DNA of 8,816 nt from an uncultured Clostridia bacterium (GCA_934462945.1 CAKSJF010000084.1:1-8816), one strand, 5' to 3'; shown: positions 1 through 7,007, counted from the first letter of the stretch. The notes: generated by a model from the sequence alone, not told the origin. Numbers and translations: made by a program.

Positions 1-2858
1 AGCATATGCATCTCGTAAAATCCTGTGTGGAAAAGGCGAAAAGCGAGCATATGCTTGCATGGCTCTATGATGAGGATCGCTGGCCCTCCGGTTCTGCCGG
101 CGGCTATGTAACAAAAGATCGGCGGTACGCGGAGAAATATGTCCTGTTTACACCAAACCGGGTTGAAAATACGCTCACAAAGGAAGAAGCATACCCAATC
201 GGCGCGACCTATTTTCTTGCTGCATACGACATCACCCTCACACCGGACGGCGCATTGCAGGAATACAAGAGAATTTCTGAGGACGCGTGCGCCGCAGGTG
301 AAAAATGGTATGCCTATGTCATAACAACCGATCCCTGCGGCTGGTTCAATAACGAGTCCTATGCCGACACGCTCAGCAAGGAGGCAATTGACAAATTTAT
401 TGAAATCACCTACGAAACCTACAACCGGAACGTTTCGGACGATTTTGGAGAGGCAATCCCGGCAATGTTTACAGATGAGCCGCAGTTTTTCACCAAAAGC
501 GTTTTAGCCTATGCTAAGGAGAAAAAAGATATCACGCTCCCCTGGACAAACGACTTTGACCTTTATTATAAAGACCATTGCGGTTTAGATCTTTTGGAAC
601 ATTTTCCGGAGCTTGTGTGGGATTTGCAAAACGGACAGCCCTCCCCCATCCGTTACCATTACCACGATCTGATCTGCGAACGCTTCACAGAAGCCTTTGC
701 CGACAACTGCGGCGCATGGTGCGAAAATCACGGCATCCACCTGACCGGACACATGATGGAAGAACCCACACTCCACTCCCAGACCTCGGCAATTGGCGAG
801 GCAATGCGTGCATACCGTTCCTTTGGACTGCCTGGCATTGACATGCTCTGCAACCGCGTGGAACTTTCCACTGCAAAGCAGGCGCAGTCTGCAAGCCATC
901 AGTTCGGACGTGAGGGCGTTTTGTCCGAGCTTTACGGAGTCACAAACTGGGATTTTGACTTCCGGGGACACAAATTCCAGGGTGACTGGCAAGCCGCACT
1001 CGGTGTCACCGTCCGCGTTCCGCACCTTTCCTGGGTATCTATGAAAGGCTCTGCAAAACGCGATTATCCTGCCTCAATTCATTATCAGTCGCCATGGTAT
1101 CAGGAATATTCCTACATCGAAAATCACTATGCTCGGCTTGCAACCGCCATGACGCGCGGTCGTGCAGATGTCCGGGTGGGAGTGATTCATCCGATTGAAA
1201 GCTATTGGATCAGCTTTGGTCCGTCCGACGCAACCGAGCAGACACTCACACAGTTAGAGCAGAACTTTACGAATATCATTGAATGGCTGCTCTTTGGCAC
1301 GATTGACTTTGACTTTATCAGTGAGTCACTGCTCCCGTCACAGTGCGGAGAAATTTCGGACACACTCCCGGTAGGTGAAATGAACTATTCCGTAATCCTT
1401 GTGCCGGGCTGTCTGACACTTCGCTCCTCCACGCTGAAAATCCTTAAGGAATTTCAGGAAAAAGGCGGCAGAGTAATCTTTATCGGCAGCTGTCCGCGCT
1501 ATTTGGACGCACTTCCGGATGAAAGAATTGAAAGCTTGTACAACCAATGCGAAAAAACAGACTTTAACCAGGTTCAAATTCTGGAAAGCTTAAAGTCAGA
1601 GCGTTTTGTGGAAATCAAGAACGACGACGGGCATGCGTCCAACAATCTGATTTATCAGCTCCGCACCGATGGGGACACAAAATGGCTGATGATTGCACAT
1701 GCGAAAAAGCCGGCAATCAACGACAACGTGAATCCGCAGCACACAAGAATCACGCTGTTTGGCGAGTATGAACCGATTCTTTATAACACGCTGACCGGCA
1801 GCATTGAAAAGATCAGCTACACGCAGGAGAACGGAAAAACCGTTCTGCATCACACATTCTATTCCGAGGACAGTCTGCTCCTAAAGCTGACCCCCTCGCA
1901 CTCCACGCTGGAAATCCCAGCAGCAGAGGAGGTAAAAATCTCCGAAAGCCGAATTTTAAAACCGCTTTCCTACACGCTGGAGGAGGATAATGTGTACCTT
2001 TTAGATATGGCAGAATATTCAATGGACGGCGGTAAAAGCTTTGAACCCTTAGAGGAGCTTTCAAAAATTGACTTAAAAATCCGTAAGCAATACCACTATC
2101 CGTTAGCAGACGGAATTGACGTTCAGCCGTGGGTGATTCCGCCGGAGAAAATTGAGCATTACCCGGTTTTAAGATTTACAATCAAGAGCGAAATTCCGGC
2201 ATCCTGCAAGCTTGCCTATGAGGAGGCAGAGGAGGTTACATTAAACGGAGAGCGCGTTCCGGTCAAGGCAGACGGGTTCTTTGTGGATCACGATATTCAC
2301 ACACTCACGCTTCCAAAGCTTTGTGCCGGCACAAACATTCTGGAAATCAAAGTGCCGATTGGAAAGCGCATCAGCATTGAAAACTTCTTCCTTACAGGAA
2401 AATTCGGTGTGCAGGTTCTCGGCTGTGAAAAACGGATTGTTCCGCTTTCGGACACCATCGGCTTTGGCGATATTACCGCGCAGGGACTCCCGTTCTACGG
2501 CGGCAATCTCCGGTATCATGCAAAGGTAACACTCCCGGAATGCAAACTCCGTGTCCGCGCAAACTACTATCGCGGCGCTATGATAAAAGTGCTTTTAGAC
2601 GGCGAAGAAATCGGAAAGATCGCGTTTGATCCGTTTGCCACCGATCCGGTCTGCGTTTCTGCCGGAGAGCATGAGCTGACCCTGATTCACTACGGCAACC
2701 GCTATAACTCCTTTGGCGCACTGCACGACTGCGGCGACCAGCGCGACTGGTTCGGTCCGGAAATGTGGTATTCCGAGGGCGATCAGTGGTCGTATGAATA
2801 TCAGCTGAAAAAAACCGGTATTTTAGCATCCCCGATTTTGGAATGCTATGAAAAATAG
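1..2858 (+). CDS. GH106-like glycoside hydrolase, N-terminus cut by window edge
   Basis: A large carbohydrate-active enzyme, probably an exo-acting glycosidase of the alpha-L-rhamnosidase (GH106/Glyco_hydro_106) type. The frame is open to the left edge and the first ATG (base 6) lies mid-domain, so it is probably not the start; from recalled relatives roughly 70-90 residues are missing. Numbering from that ATG, the TIM-barrel part carries YDEDRWPSG (21-29), FTDEPQF (155-161, with Glu158), HLTGHMMEEP (245-254) and SELYG (Glu308). Glu158 and Glu308 are my candidates for the catalytic carboxylates. A flavodoxin/amidotransferase-like middle domain follows from about 390 to 510 (VGVIHPIESYW, then VILVPG and GGRVIFIG). 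Beta-sandwich modules end the protein, with the usual DQRDWFGPEMWY near the C-terminus. The frame is intact to a TAG stop. No transporter or other glycosidase is visible beside it, so the substrate cannot be inferred. The broad family is fairly sure, rhamnose specificity is not. Confidence 0.8.
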   Translation, partial: HMHLVKSCVEKAKSEHMLAWLYDEDRWPSGSAGGYVTKDRRYAEKYVLFTPNRVENTLTKEEAYPIGATYFLAAYDITLTPDGALQEYKRISEDACAAGEKWYAYVITTDPCGWFNNESYADTLSKEAIDKFIEITYETYNRNVSDDFGEAIPAMFTDEPQFFTKSVLAYAKEKKDITLPWTNDFDLYYKDHCGLDLLEHFPELVWDLQNGQPSPIRYHYHDLICERFTEAFADNCGAWCENHGIHLTGHMMEEPTLHSQTSAIGEAMRAYRSFGLPGIDMLCNRVELSTAKQAQSASHQFGREGVLSELYGVTNWDFDFRGHKFQGDWQAALGVTVRVPHLSWVSMKGSAKRDYPASIHYQSPWYQEYSYIENHYARLATAMTRGRADVRVGVIHPIESYWISFGPSDATEQTLTQLEQNFTNIIEWLLFGTIDFDFISESLLPSQCGEISDTLPVGEMNYSVILVPGCLTLRSSTLKILKEFQEKGGRVIFIGSCPRYLDALPDERIESLYNQCEKTDFNQVQILESLKSERFVEIKNDDGHASNNLIYQLRTDGDTKWLMIAHAKKPAINDNVNPQHTRITLFGEYEPILYNTLTGSIEKISYTQENGKTVLHHTFYSEDSLLLKLTPSHSTLEIPAAEEVKISESRILKPLSYTLEEDNVYLLDMAEYSMDGGKSFEPLEELSKIDLKIRKQYHYPLADGIDVQPWVIPPEKIEHYPVLRFTIKSEIPASCKLAYEEAEEVTLNGERVPVKADGFFVDHDIHTLTLPKLCAGTNILEIKVPIGKRISIENFFLTGKFGVQVLGCEKRIVPLSDTIGFGDITAQGLPFYGGNLRYHAKVTLPECKLRVRANYYRGAMIKVLLDGEEIGKIAFDPFATDPVCVSAGEHELTLIHYGNRYNSFGALHDCGDQRDWFGPEMWYSEGDQWSYEYQLKKTGILASPILECYEK

Positions 2859-2859
2859 G

Positions 2860-2888
2860 TTGACGTTTTTCAAATAATATGATAAAAT
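2860..2888 (+). promoter_or_regulatory. Sigma-A-type promoter of the SDR gene
   Basis: The -35 box TTGACG (2860-2865) and -10 box TAAAAT (2883-2888) are separated by exactly 17 bp, each one base off consensus. The -35 box begins one base after the stop codon of the glycosidase. Transcription should start near 2895, upstream of the leader hairpin and the SDR ribosome binding site. This suggests the SDR gene is transcribed independently of the glycosidase. Confidence 0.65.
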
Positions 2889-2906
2889 AATACCATAACA
2901 ATATTG

Positions 2907-2944
2907 GGGTGTCAGAAAAGCATCATATTTCTTTTTTGACACCC
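2907..2944 (+). promoter_or_regulatory. Leader hairpin before the SDR gene
   Basis: A 14-bp inverted repeat: GGGTGTCAGAAAAG (2907-2920) pairs with CTTTTTTGACACCC (2931-2944), with one G-T wobble and a 10-nt loop. It sits after the predicted transcription start and ends 9 nt before the Shine-Dalgarno sequence. The bases after the stem (TCTTATCATAAGG) are not a T-tract, so it does not look like a normal intrinsic terminator in either direction. It may stabilise the mRNA, act as a regulatory leader or operator, or weakly attenuate read-through from the glycosidase. The structure is seen; the function is open. Confidence 0.6.
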
Positions 2945-2953
2945 TCTTATCAT

Positions 2954-2960
2954 AAGGAGG
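2954..2960 (+). promoter_or_regulatory. Ribosome binding site fixing the SDR start
   Basis: AAGGAGG lies 8 nt before the ATG at 2969. It argues against an in-frame GTG 20 codons upstream at 2909, which falls inside the leader hairpin and has no ribosome binding site. Confidence 0.85.
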
Positions 2961-2968
2961 AACGTTTT

Positions 2969-3751
2969 ATGAAACCGTCTTATTGTCTGATTACCGGCGC
3001 ATCCAGCGGTATCGGCACGCAATTTGCCTATCAGCACGCAGAGCTTGGCAACAACCTGATTCTGACCGGCAGAAACGAAACCCGGCTGGAATTTTTAAAA
3101 TCACATCTTGAATCCCGATACAATATCAAAGTTGTTATCATTCCGCTCGATTTATCTGTCCCCGATTCAGCACAGACGCTTTATGACGAGGTGGAGCGTC
3201 TTGGTGTATCTGTTCCTTATTTAGTAAACAGCGCCGGCTTTGGAGAGCTTCAGGACTTTTTAGATACCGACTGGACGCGTCTCCAACAGATGATGCAGGT
3301 GAATATGTGTTGTCTTTCGCAGCTTTGCTATCTTTTTGGAAACAAAATGCGCAAAGCCGGCGGCGGACAAATCATCAATGTTGCGTCCTGCGCCGGATTT
3401 TCCGGAGGGCCGCATATGGCAATGTACTATGCCACGAAAAATTTTGTTTTGTCCTTATCAGAGGGACTCTCGCTGGAATTTCTGCCCTATCATGTTTCCG
3501 TCACCGCACTTTGCCCCGGACCGACAAAAACCGGCTTTGAGGAACATGCAAACATGGGAAAATCTGTGATGTTTTCTATGTTTCCGCCGGAGAACCCCGA
3601 AAAAACCGCACAGGCTGGCATGCATGCGGCTTTTCGCGGAAAACCGGCAGTTTACCACGGCTTTGTTTCCAAAATATTTAACATCATTTCCAGACTGCTC
3701 CCCCGGCGCACCGTCTGCAAAATCACGGCACGCGTAAATCAGAGAAAATGA
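2969..3751 (+). CDS. Short-chain dehydrogenase/reductase (classical SDR)
   Basis: A 260-residue NAD(P)-dependent oxidoreductase, the usual length for classical SDRs. The Rossmann nucleotide-binding motif TGASSGIG is at 9-16. GRN at 34-36 after the second strand would suit NADP preference. Asp61-Leu62 contacts the adenine ring, and NSAG is at 87-90. The catalytic set is complete: Asn112, Ser140, Tyr153 and Lys157 (YYATK context), followed by PGPT at 183-186. It resembles the COG0300 (DltE/YqjQ-like) group, whose substrates are mostly unknown. The start at 2969 is supported by AAGGAGG; an upstream in-frame GTG is rejected. It has its own promoter and leader hairpin. The C-terminal stretch (about 232-260) is basic and hydrophobic (FNIISRLLPRRT) and might touch the membrane, which is only a guess. 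No signal peptide is seen, so it should be cytoplasmic. Family assignment is sure; substrate is not. Confidence 0.92.
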   Translation: MKPSYCLITGASSGIGTQFAYQHAELGNNLILTGRNETRLEFLKSHLESRYNIKVVIIPLDLSVPDSAQTLYDEVERLGVSVPYLVNSAGFGELQDFLDTDWTRLQQMMQVNMCCLSQLCYLFGNKMRKAGGGQIINVASCAGFSGGPHMAMYYATKNFVLSLSEGLSLEFLPYHVSVTALCPGPTKTGFEEHANMGKSVMFSMFPPENPEKTAQAGMHAAFRGKPAVYHGFVSKIFNIISRLLPRRTVCKITARVNQRK

Positions 3752-3761
3752 AAAATAGGTA

Positions 3762-3790
3762 TTGTCAGCGGGGGAAAAATATAGTATAAT
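3762..3790 (+). promoter_or_regulatory. Near-consensus promoter of the aroE-aroK operon
   Basis: The -35 box TTGTCA (3762-3767), a 17-bp spacer and a perfect -10 box TATAAT (3785-3790) predict a start near 3797 and a short leader of about 25 nt. It lies just after the SDR stop codon, so the shikimate genes form their own transcription unit, with possible extra read-through from the SDR gene because no terminator lies between them. Confidence 0.8.
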
Positions 3791-3806
3791 AATCTTATCA
3801 AACACT

Positions 3807-3812
3807 AAAGGA
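3807..3812 (+). promoter_or_regulatory. Ribosome binding site fixing the aroE start
   Basis: AAAGGA lies 9 nt before the ATG at 3822. An in-frame TTG at 3762 would add 20 residues, but it coincides with the -35 box and would lie upstream of the predicted transcript start, so it is rejected. Confidence 0.7.
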
Positions 3813-3821
3813 TATGATATT

Positions 3822-4661
3822 ATGCAGGAAATTACCGCAGCTTTTAAACAGCTTGCCATCATCGGCGATCCGGTGGAACATAGCTTTTCCCCCCAGCTGC
3901 ACAACTACTTAGCCGAGAAAATGCAGCTGCCTTATGTCTATACGGCATGGCATGTGACGCCGGAGCATCTGGATGACGCGATCCGCGGAGTCCGTGCGTT
4001 TGGAATTGCCGGGATCAATGTGACCGCACCGCATAAATTTAAGGTGATGCAGTATTTAGATGAAATTGATCCGCGTGCAGAAATGCTTGGTTCGGTCAAT
4101 ACGGTTGTGAACCGCAGCGGCAGGCTGACCGGCTATAACACAGATGCGGACGGATTTTATATGTCCCTTAAAAAGGTTGGCGCAGAGGTTTTCGGAAAGG
4201 ATATTCTGATTTTTGGTGCAGGCGGTGCAACACAGCCGATTGCAGTTTTATTCGCGTTGGAGCATGCAAAAAGCATCACCATCTTAAACCGCACCAAAAG
4301 CCGCGCCGAGCAGCTTGCGGCATATGTCAAAAAAACAACCGGATTTCCGGTTCAGACCGAGAGAACTCTGCCGCGTTATGACCTTGTGATCAACACCACC
4401 GCCGCCGGAATGCATCCGCAGGAGGACGCGTCCCCCACAGAGGACTTTTCGATAATTGACCAAAATACCACCGCGGCGGATTTAATTTATAACCCGGAAA
4501 AGACCGTCTTTTTACAGCACGCAGAATCTGCCGGCGCAAAGATTGTGAACGGACTGGGCATGCTGATTTTTCAGGGGCTTCTCGCCTTTGAGCATTTTAC
4601 AGGAAAAAAGCTATATGAAAATGCTTATGAGGATGTGAAAAAAGAGGTGTTCGGACTATGA
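3822..4661 (+). CDS. aroE: Shikimate dehydrogenase (NADP+)
   Basis: Reduces 3-dehydroshikimate to shikimate with NADPH, the fourth step of the shikimate pathway toward chorismate and aromatic amino acids; cytoplasmic. The protein is 279 residues, typical of bacterial AroE. The N-terminal shikimate-binding domain has DPVEHSFSP (16-24, with the substrate-binding serines) and NVTAPHK (66-72, catalytic Lys72), plus Asn93 and Asp108 in NTDADGF, completing the Lys-Asp pair. The nucleotide domain has the glycine loop GAGGAT (132-137) and NRTKSR (156-161), the usual clamp for the NADP 2'-phosphate. NGLGMLIFQG (243-252) includes the substrate-contacting Gln251. The stop codon overlaps the aroK start as ATGA, so the two are probably translationally coupled. 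The key residues are all present, so I expect a working AroE rather than a YdiB or quinate-specific relative, although substrate range cannot be proved by eye. Confidence 0.95.
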   Translation: MQEITAAFKQLAIIGDPVEHSFSPQLHNYLAEKMQLPYVYTAWHVTPEHLDDAIRGVRAFGIAGINVTAPHKFKVMQYLDEIDPRAEMLGSVNTVVNRSGRLTGYNTDADGFYMSLKKVGAEVFGKDILIFGAGGATQPIAVLFALEHAKSITILNRTKSRAEQLAAYVKKTTGFPVQTERTLPRYDLVINTTAAGMHPQEDASPTEDFSIIDQNTTAADLIYNPEKTVFLQHAESAGAKIVNGLGMLIFQGLLAFEHFTGKKLYENAYEDVKKEVFGL

Positions 4662-5170
4662 AAAATATTGTTTTAACCGGATTTATGGCAAGCGGAAAAT
4701 CAACCGTCGGCAGAGAGCTTTCCAAAAAGCTTTCGCGCGTTTTTTACGACACCGACCAGCTGATTGAAGATGCGGCACAGACAAGCATTTCAGAAATCTT
4801 TGCAGAGCAGGGAGAGACAGCATTCCGGGACATGGAATCCAATCTGATTCAGAAGCTTTCTTCGCTCACAAACTGTATCATTGCCACCGGCGGCGGAGCA
4901 GTTCTCCGCGCAGAAAACCGGGAAAATCTCCGAAAAAACGGAACGGTTGTCAATTTAGCGCCGGATGCGGAGGTACTTCGTCTCCGGCTTTCGGAGGCGG
5001 CAAAAACACGTCCGCTGCTGACCGATTTTGAAAGCGCAAAGCGCCGCATGCAAGAGCGCGAGCCATATTATGCGGACTGCGATCTCCGGATTGCCGTCAC
5101 AGCAGAGAAAACACCATCTGATCTTGCAGACGAAATCATAACAGCACTCAAGGAAAGGAGCATACTATGA
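4658..5170 (+). CDS. aroK: Shikimate kinase
   Basis: Phosphorylates shikimate at the 3-hydroxyl with ATP, the step right after AroE; cytoplasmic, P-loop NMP-kinase fold. The protein is 170 residues, the normal length. Walker A is GFMASGKST (8-16). YDTDQ (30-34) holds the shikimate- and Mg-binding aspartates 31 and 33. FRDME (56-60) supplies Arg57 and Glu60, GGG (78-80) forms the shikimate-binding glycine triplet, Arg118 in TRPLL is the lid arginine, and REPYY (134-138) carries the late conserved Arg and Tyr. The ATG overlaps the aroE stop by four bases, with a Shine-Dalgarno-like AAAGAGGTG inside the end of aroE. Its own stop overlaps the next start in the same ATGA manner. AroK and AroL are isozyme names; aroK is used here as the usual single-copy name. 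Confidence 0.95.
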   Translation: MKNIVLTGFMASGKSTVGRELSKKLSRVFYDTDQLIEDAAQTSISEIFAEQGETAFRDMESNLIQKLSSLTNCIIATGGGAVLRAENRENLRKNGTVVNLAPDAEVLRLRLSEAAKTRPLLTDFESAKRRMQEREPYYADCDLRIAVTAEKTPSDLADEIITALKERSIL

Positions 5171-6018
5171 ACGCACTTTTTGGCGCTGCCGGAAACAGCG
5201 ACTTATTTTACGAACAGGGACATAAAAAATCAGAAGAAATGCCAAAATGGTTAGCAGAGATGGGATTGGATGCCTATGAGTATCAATGCGGAAACGGTGT
5301 TCGGATTGGCGCGGCAACTGCACAGGCAATCCGCGCGCAGGCAGAGGAGCATGGAATCCGTTTAAGCGTCCATTCTCCCTACTATATTAATTTAGCCACA
5401 CCGGATGAGGAAAAGCGGCGCGGCAGTATCGGCTATATCATGCAAAGCGCAGATGCCGCACGGAATTTAGGGGCAGAACGCATTGTGGTACACAGCGGCG
5501 CACTGGGAAAGCTGACGCGTCCCGAGGCAATGGAATATGCAAAAAAAACGCTCCTGCTTGCACAGGAGGAATTAGAAAATGCCGGTTTTTCTGAAATCCG
5601 GCTTTGCATTGAAACGATGGGAAAAATCAATCAGCTTGGCGATTTGGACGAGGTGATGGAGCTTTGCAGGCTTTGCGATAAATTTCTTCCGACCATTGAT
5701 TTCGGACATTTAAACGCACGGACGCTCGGCGCAATCCGAACCAAGGAGGACTATGCCGCCATTTTAGACACCATGGAAAATGCTCTCGGAAACGAGCGTG
5801 CAAGTAATTTTCACGTACATTTTAGCAAAATTGAATATACAAAAGGCGGAGAGAAAAAACATCTGACCTTTGCCGACACCGAATTCGGACCGGAATTTGA
5901 GCCGTTAGGAGAGCTTTTAGCAAAACGAAACCTCTCCCCCACCGTCATCTGTGAATCTGCCGGAACGCAAGCAGTAGACGCATTGGCTATGAAAAATATG
6001 TATCTAAGATTTAAGTAA
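5167..6018 (+). CDS. Endonuclease-IV-like TIM-barrel metalloprotein
   Basis: A 283-residue TIM-barrel protein of the AP-endonuclease-2/xylose-isomerase-like superfamily, most like the endonuclease IV (Nfo) branch, which cuts DNA at abasic sites using a zinc cluster. Candidate metal ligands appear in Nfo order: His69 (VHSPYYINLA), His109 (VVHSG), Glu149 (CIETMG), Asp178 and His181 (IDFGHLNA), His216 or His218 (HVHFSK), His232 (GEKKHL) and Glu263 (ICESAG). The Nfo signature HLND is HVHF here, and the DRH motif is replaced by GEKKH, resembling archaeal-type relatives as I recall them. It is therefore a divergent member and AP-endonuclease activity is not assured. Sugar-phosphate isomerases and the AsbF-type 3-dehydroshikimate dehydratases share the fold. 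AAAGGAG (5155-5161) precedes an ATG that overlaps the aroK stop by four bases, so it is the third gene of the operon, which ends at the hairpin right after its stop. Confidence 0.82.
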   Translation: MNALFGAAGNSDLFYEQGHKKSEEMPKWLAEMGLDAYEYQCGNGVRIGAATAQAIRAQAEEHGIRLSVHSPYYINLATPDEEKRRGSIGYIMQSADAARNLGAERIVVHSGALGKLTRPEAMEYAKKTLLLAQEELENAGFSEIRLCIETMGKINQLGDLDEVMELCRLCDKFLPTIDFGHLNARTLGAIRTKEDYAAILDTMENALGNERASNFHVHFSKIEYTKGGEKKHLTFADTEFGPEFEPLGELLAKRNLSPTVICESAGTQAVDALAMKNMYLRFK

Positions 6019-6049
6019 CAAAAGGGGGCAAATGCCCCCTTTTGTTATT
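6014..6049. terminator. Bidirectional intrinsic terminator between convergent genes
   Basis: A 13-bp perfect stem (6017-6029 with 6034-6046) has a core GGGGGC/GCCCCC, a 4-nt loop, and an A-tract on one side matching a T-tract on the other, so it can terminate transcription from both sides. Extra pairs, one a G-T wobble, extend it to 6014-6049. It overlaps the TAA stop codons of both converging genes (6016-6018 on +, 6045-6047 on -). Confidence 0.93.
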
Positions 6050-6977
6050 CTACTACTTGTAAAAAGTCAAGATCTTTTAACTCAAAATTTTTCAGACACG
6101 TTTCCTCAAACGGAATATGCTCGCCGTTTTCATATGCCGGATCGTTAAAATAGACGGTGTCGCCGGAATAATCGACTGCAAGCATGGTATGCGGATAGAC
6201 GGTGTAGCGCACCATCACACCCTGCGGATTTGCGTCAATTGCCGCACGGATTGCTGCGGCTGCTTCTTCATTCGTTTCCGCTTTTATGTAGGTTGCGCCT
6301 TTCCAGGACTCATATTTATCAAAATACGGAGATTCAGACGGAATCGCCTGCACAAACTGCACGCCAAACTCGGAGGCAATGCCGTTATGCTGCATAAATG
6401 CACCGGAGGATCCGTTTTTCTGGTTAAATTCTGCAACCATATCCGGTGTGACTGCTTTTCCTAAATTGCTGATCGCCATAGCATAGCAGCAAACCCAGCA
6501 GTATCCGTTTCCGTTATTGTCAAATGCCCAGTCCGGCTGACGCTGATAGAAAAAGTTTCCGCGCTCTGCGATCTCCCCGGTCAGCATTTTTGCGCCGGTC
6601 ATTTTAATTTCTGTTTCTTTGGTCTGATCATTCCATAAAACCGATGCACCGATCGCCTCTGCTAACGCACGGAGCGGGACATAGGCGCGGTCATTTAGAA
6701 TTTTTGCAGGTGCGTCTGTCAGCTTTGGCAGATCGTTCACTAAAAATTCCGGCGAATCGGTCTGGATTCGGATTTCAAATTCTCCGTTCCAGAAAATCAC
6801 CGTTTTCATATTAGAAAGCCACATCAGTTCAAATCCGAGCCGGTCTGCAAAATCGCGTGCTGAAATAAGCGTTGTACCATCGAGCATTACGGTATCCATT
6901 TGTTTCTTTTCTGCCGCCTGCACCGCCGGAGAAAGCAGCGTGAAAACAGCAAGCAGCATGCTTATAATTTTCTTCAT
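6045..6977 (-). CDS. Secreted stalk-domain protein with C39-like cysteine peptidase domain
   Basis: A 310-residue exported protein. Residues 1-22 form a Sec signal peptide (KK, then a hydrophobic core, ending AVQAA). Residues about 28-125 match the copper-amine-oxidase N-terminal-like 'stalk' domain (PF07833 type): two similar units with LISARDFADRLG and YVPLRALAEAIGASVLWN, a fold common on Clostridia surface proteins and probably a binding rather than catalytic module. Residues about 150-300 match the C39-like peptidase fold (PF13529 type). Cys160 in GYCWVCCYAM sits where the nucleophile lies, His263 is in PHTMLAVDY, and Asp279 in YFNDP completes a plausible triad. The usual CGP is CWV, with two further cysteines close by. 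Whether it is a peptidase, a transglutaminase-like enzyme or an inactive binder is unknown. GGAGGA (6983-6988) precedes the start. It has its own promoter and shares the terminator with the convergent operon. Confidence 0.85.
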   Translation of the reverse strand: MKKIISMLLAVFTLLSPAVQAAEKKQMDTVMLDGTTLISARDFADRLGFELMWLSNMKTVIFWNGEFEIRIQTDSPEFLVNDLPKLTDAPAKILNDRAYVPLRALAEAIGASVLWNDQTKETEIKMTGAKMLTGEIAERGNFFYQRQPDWAFDNNGNGYCWVCCYAMAISNLGKAVTPDMVAEFNQKNGSSGAFMQHNGIASEFGVQFVQAIPSESPYFDKYESWKGATYIKAETNEEAAAAIRAAIDANPQGVMVRYTVYPHTMLAVDYSGDTVYFNDPAYENGEHIPFEETCLKNFELKDLDFLQVVE

Positions 6978-7007
6978 TTGTTTCCTCCAAAATTATCGTA
7001 TACTTAT

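Noticed and set aside
585..1025. A 146-codon open frame on the - strand inside the glycosidase gene
   Set aside because: It is antisense to well-conserved glycosidase coding sequence, shows no recognisable domain and has no promoter or ribosome binding site worth noting; it is a shadow frame.
2578..2901. A 107-codon open frame on the - strand over the glycosidase C-terminus
   Set aside because: It is the antisense of the conserved DQRDWFGPEMWY region; the low-complexity Arg/Ser-rich product is typical of a shadow frame.
2909..2968. Possible 20-residue N-terminal extension of the SDR from a GTG at 2909
   Set aside because: The stretch lies in the leader hairpin, has no ribosome binding site, and AAGGAGG precedes the ATG at 2969, from which the protein aligns with normal SDR N-termini.
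3762..3821. Possible 20-residue N-terminal extension of AroE from a TTG at 3762
   Set aside because: The TTG is part of the -35 box and the codons fall upstream of and across the predicted transcript start. ATG 3822 has AAAGGA and gives a normal AroE length.
3722..3821. Riboswitch or T-box leader before the aromatic biosynthesis operon
   Set aside because: The predicted leader is only about 25 nt with no stem, specifier loop or T-box sequence, and is too short for any known riboswitch class.
3458..3904. A 148-codon open frame on the - strand across the SDR end and aroE start
   Set aside because: It runs antisense through two conserved genes and the aroE promoter and shows no family resemblance.
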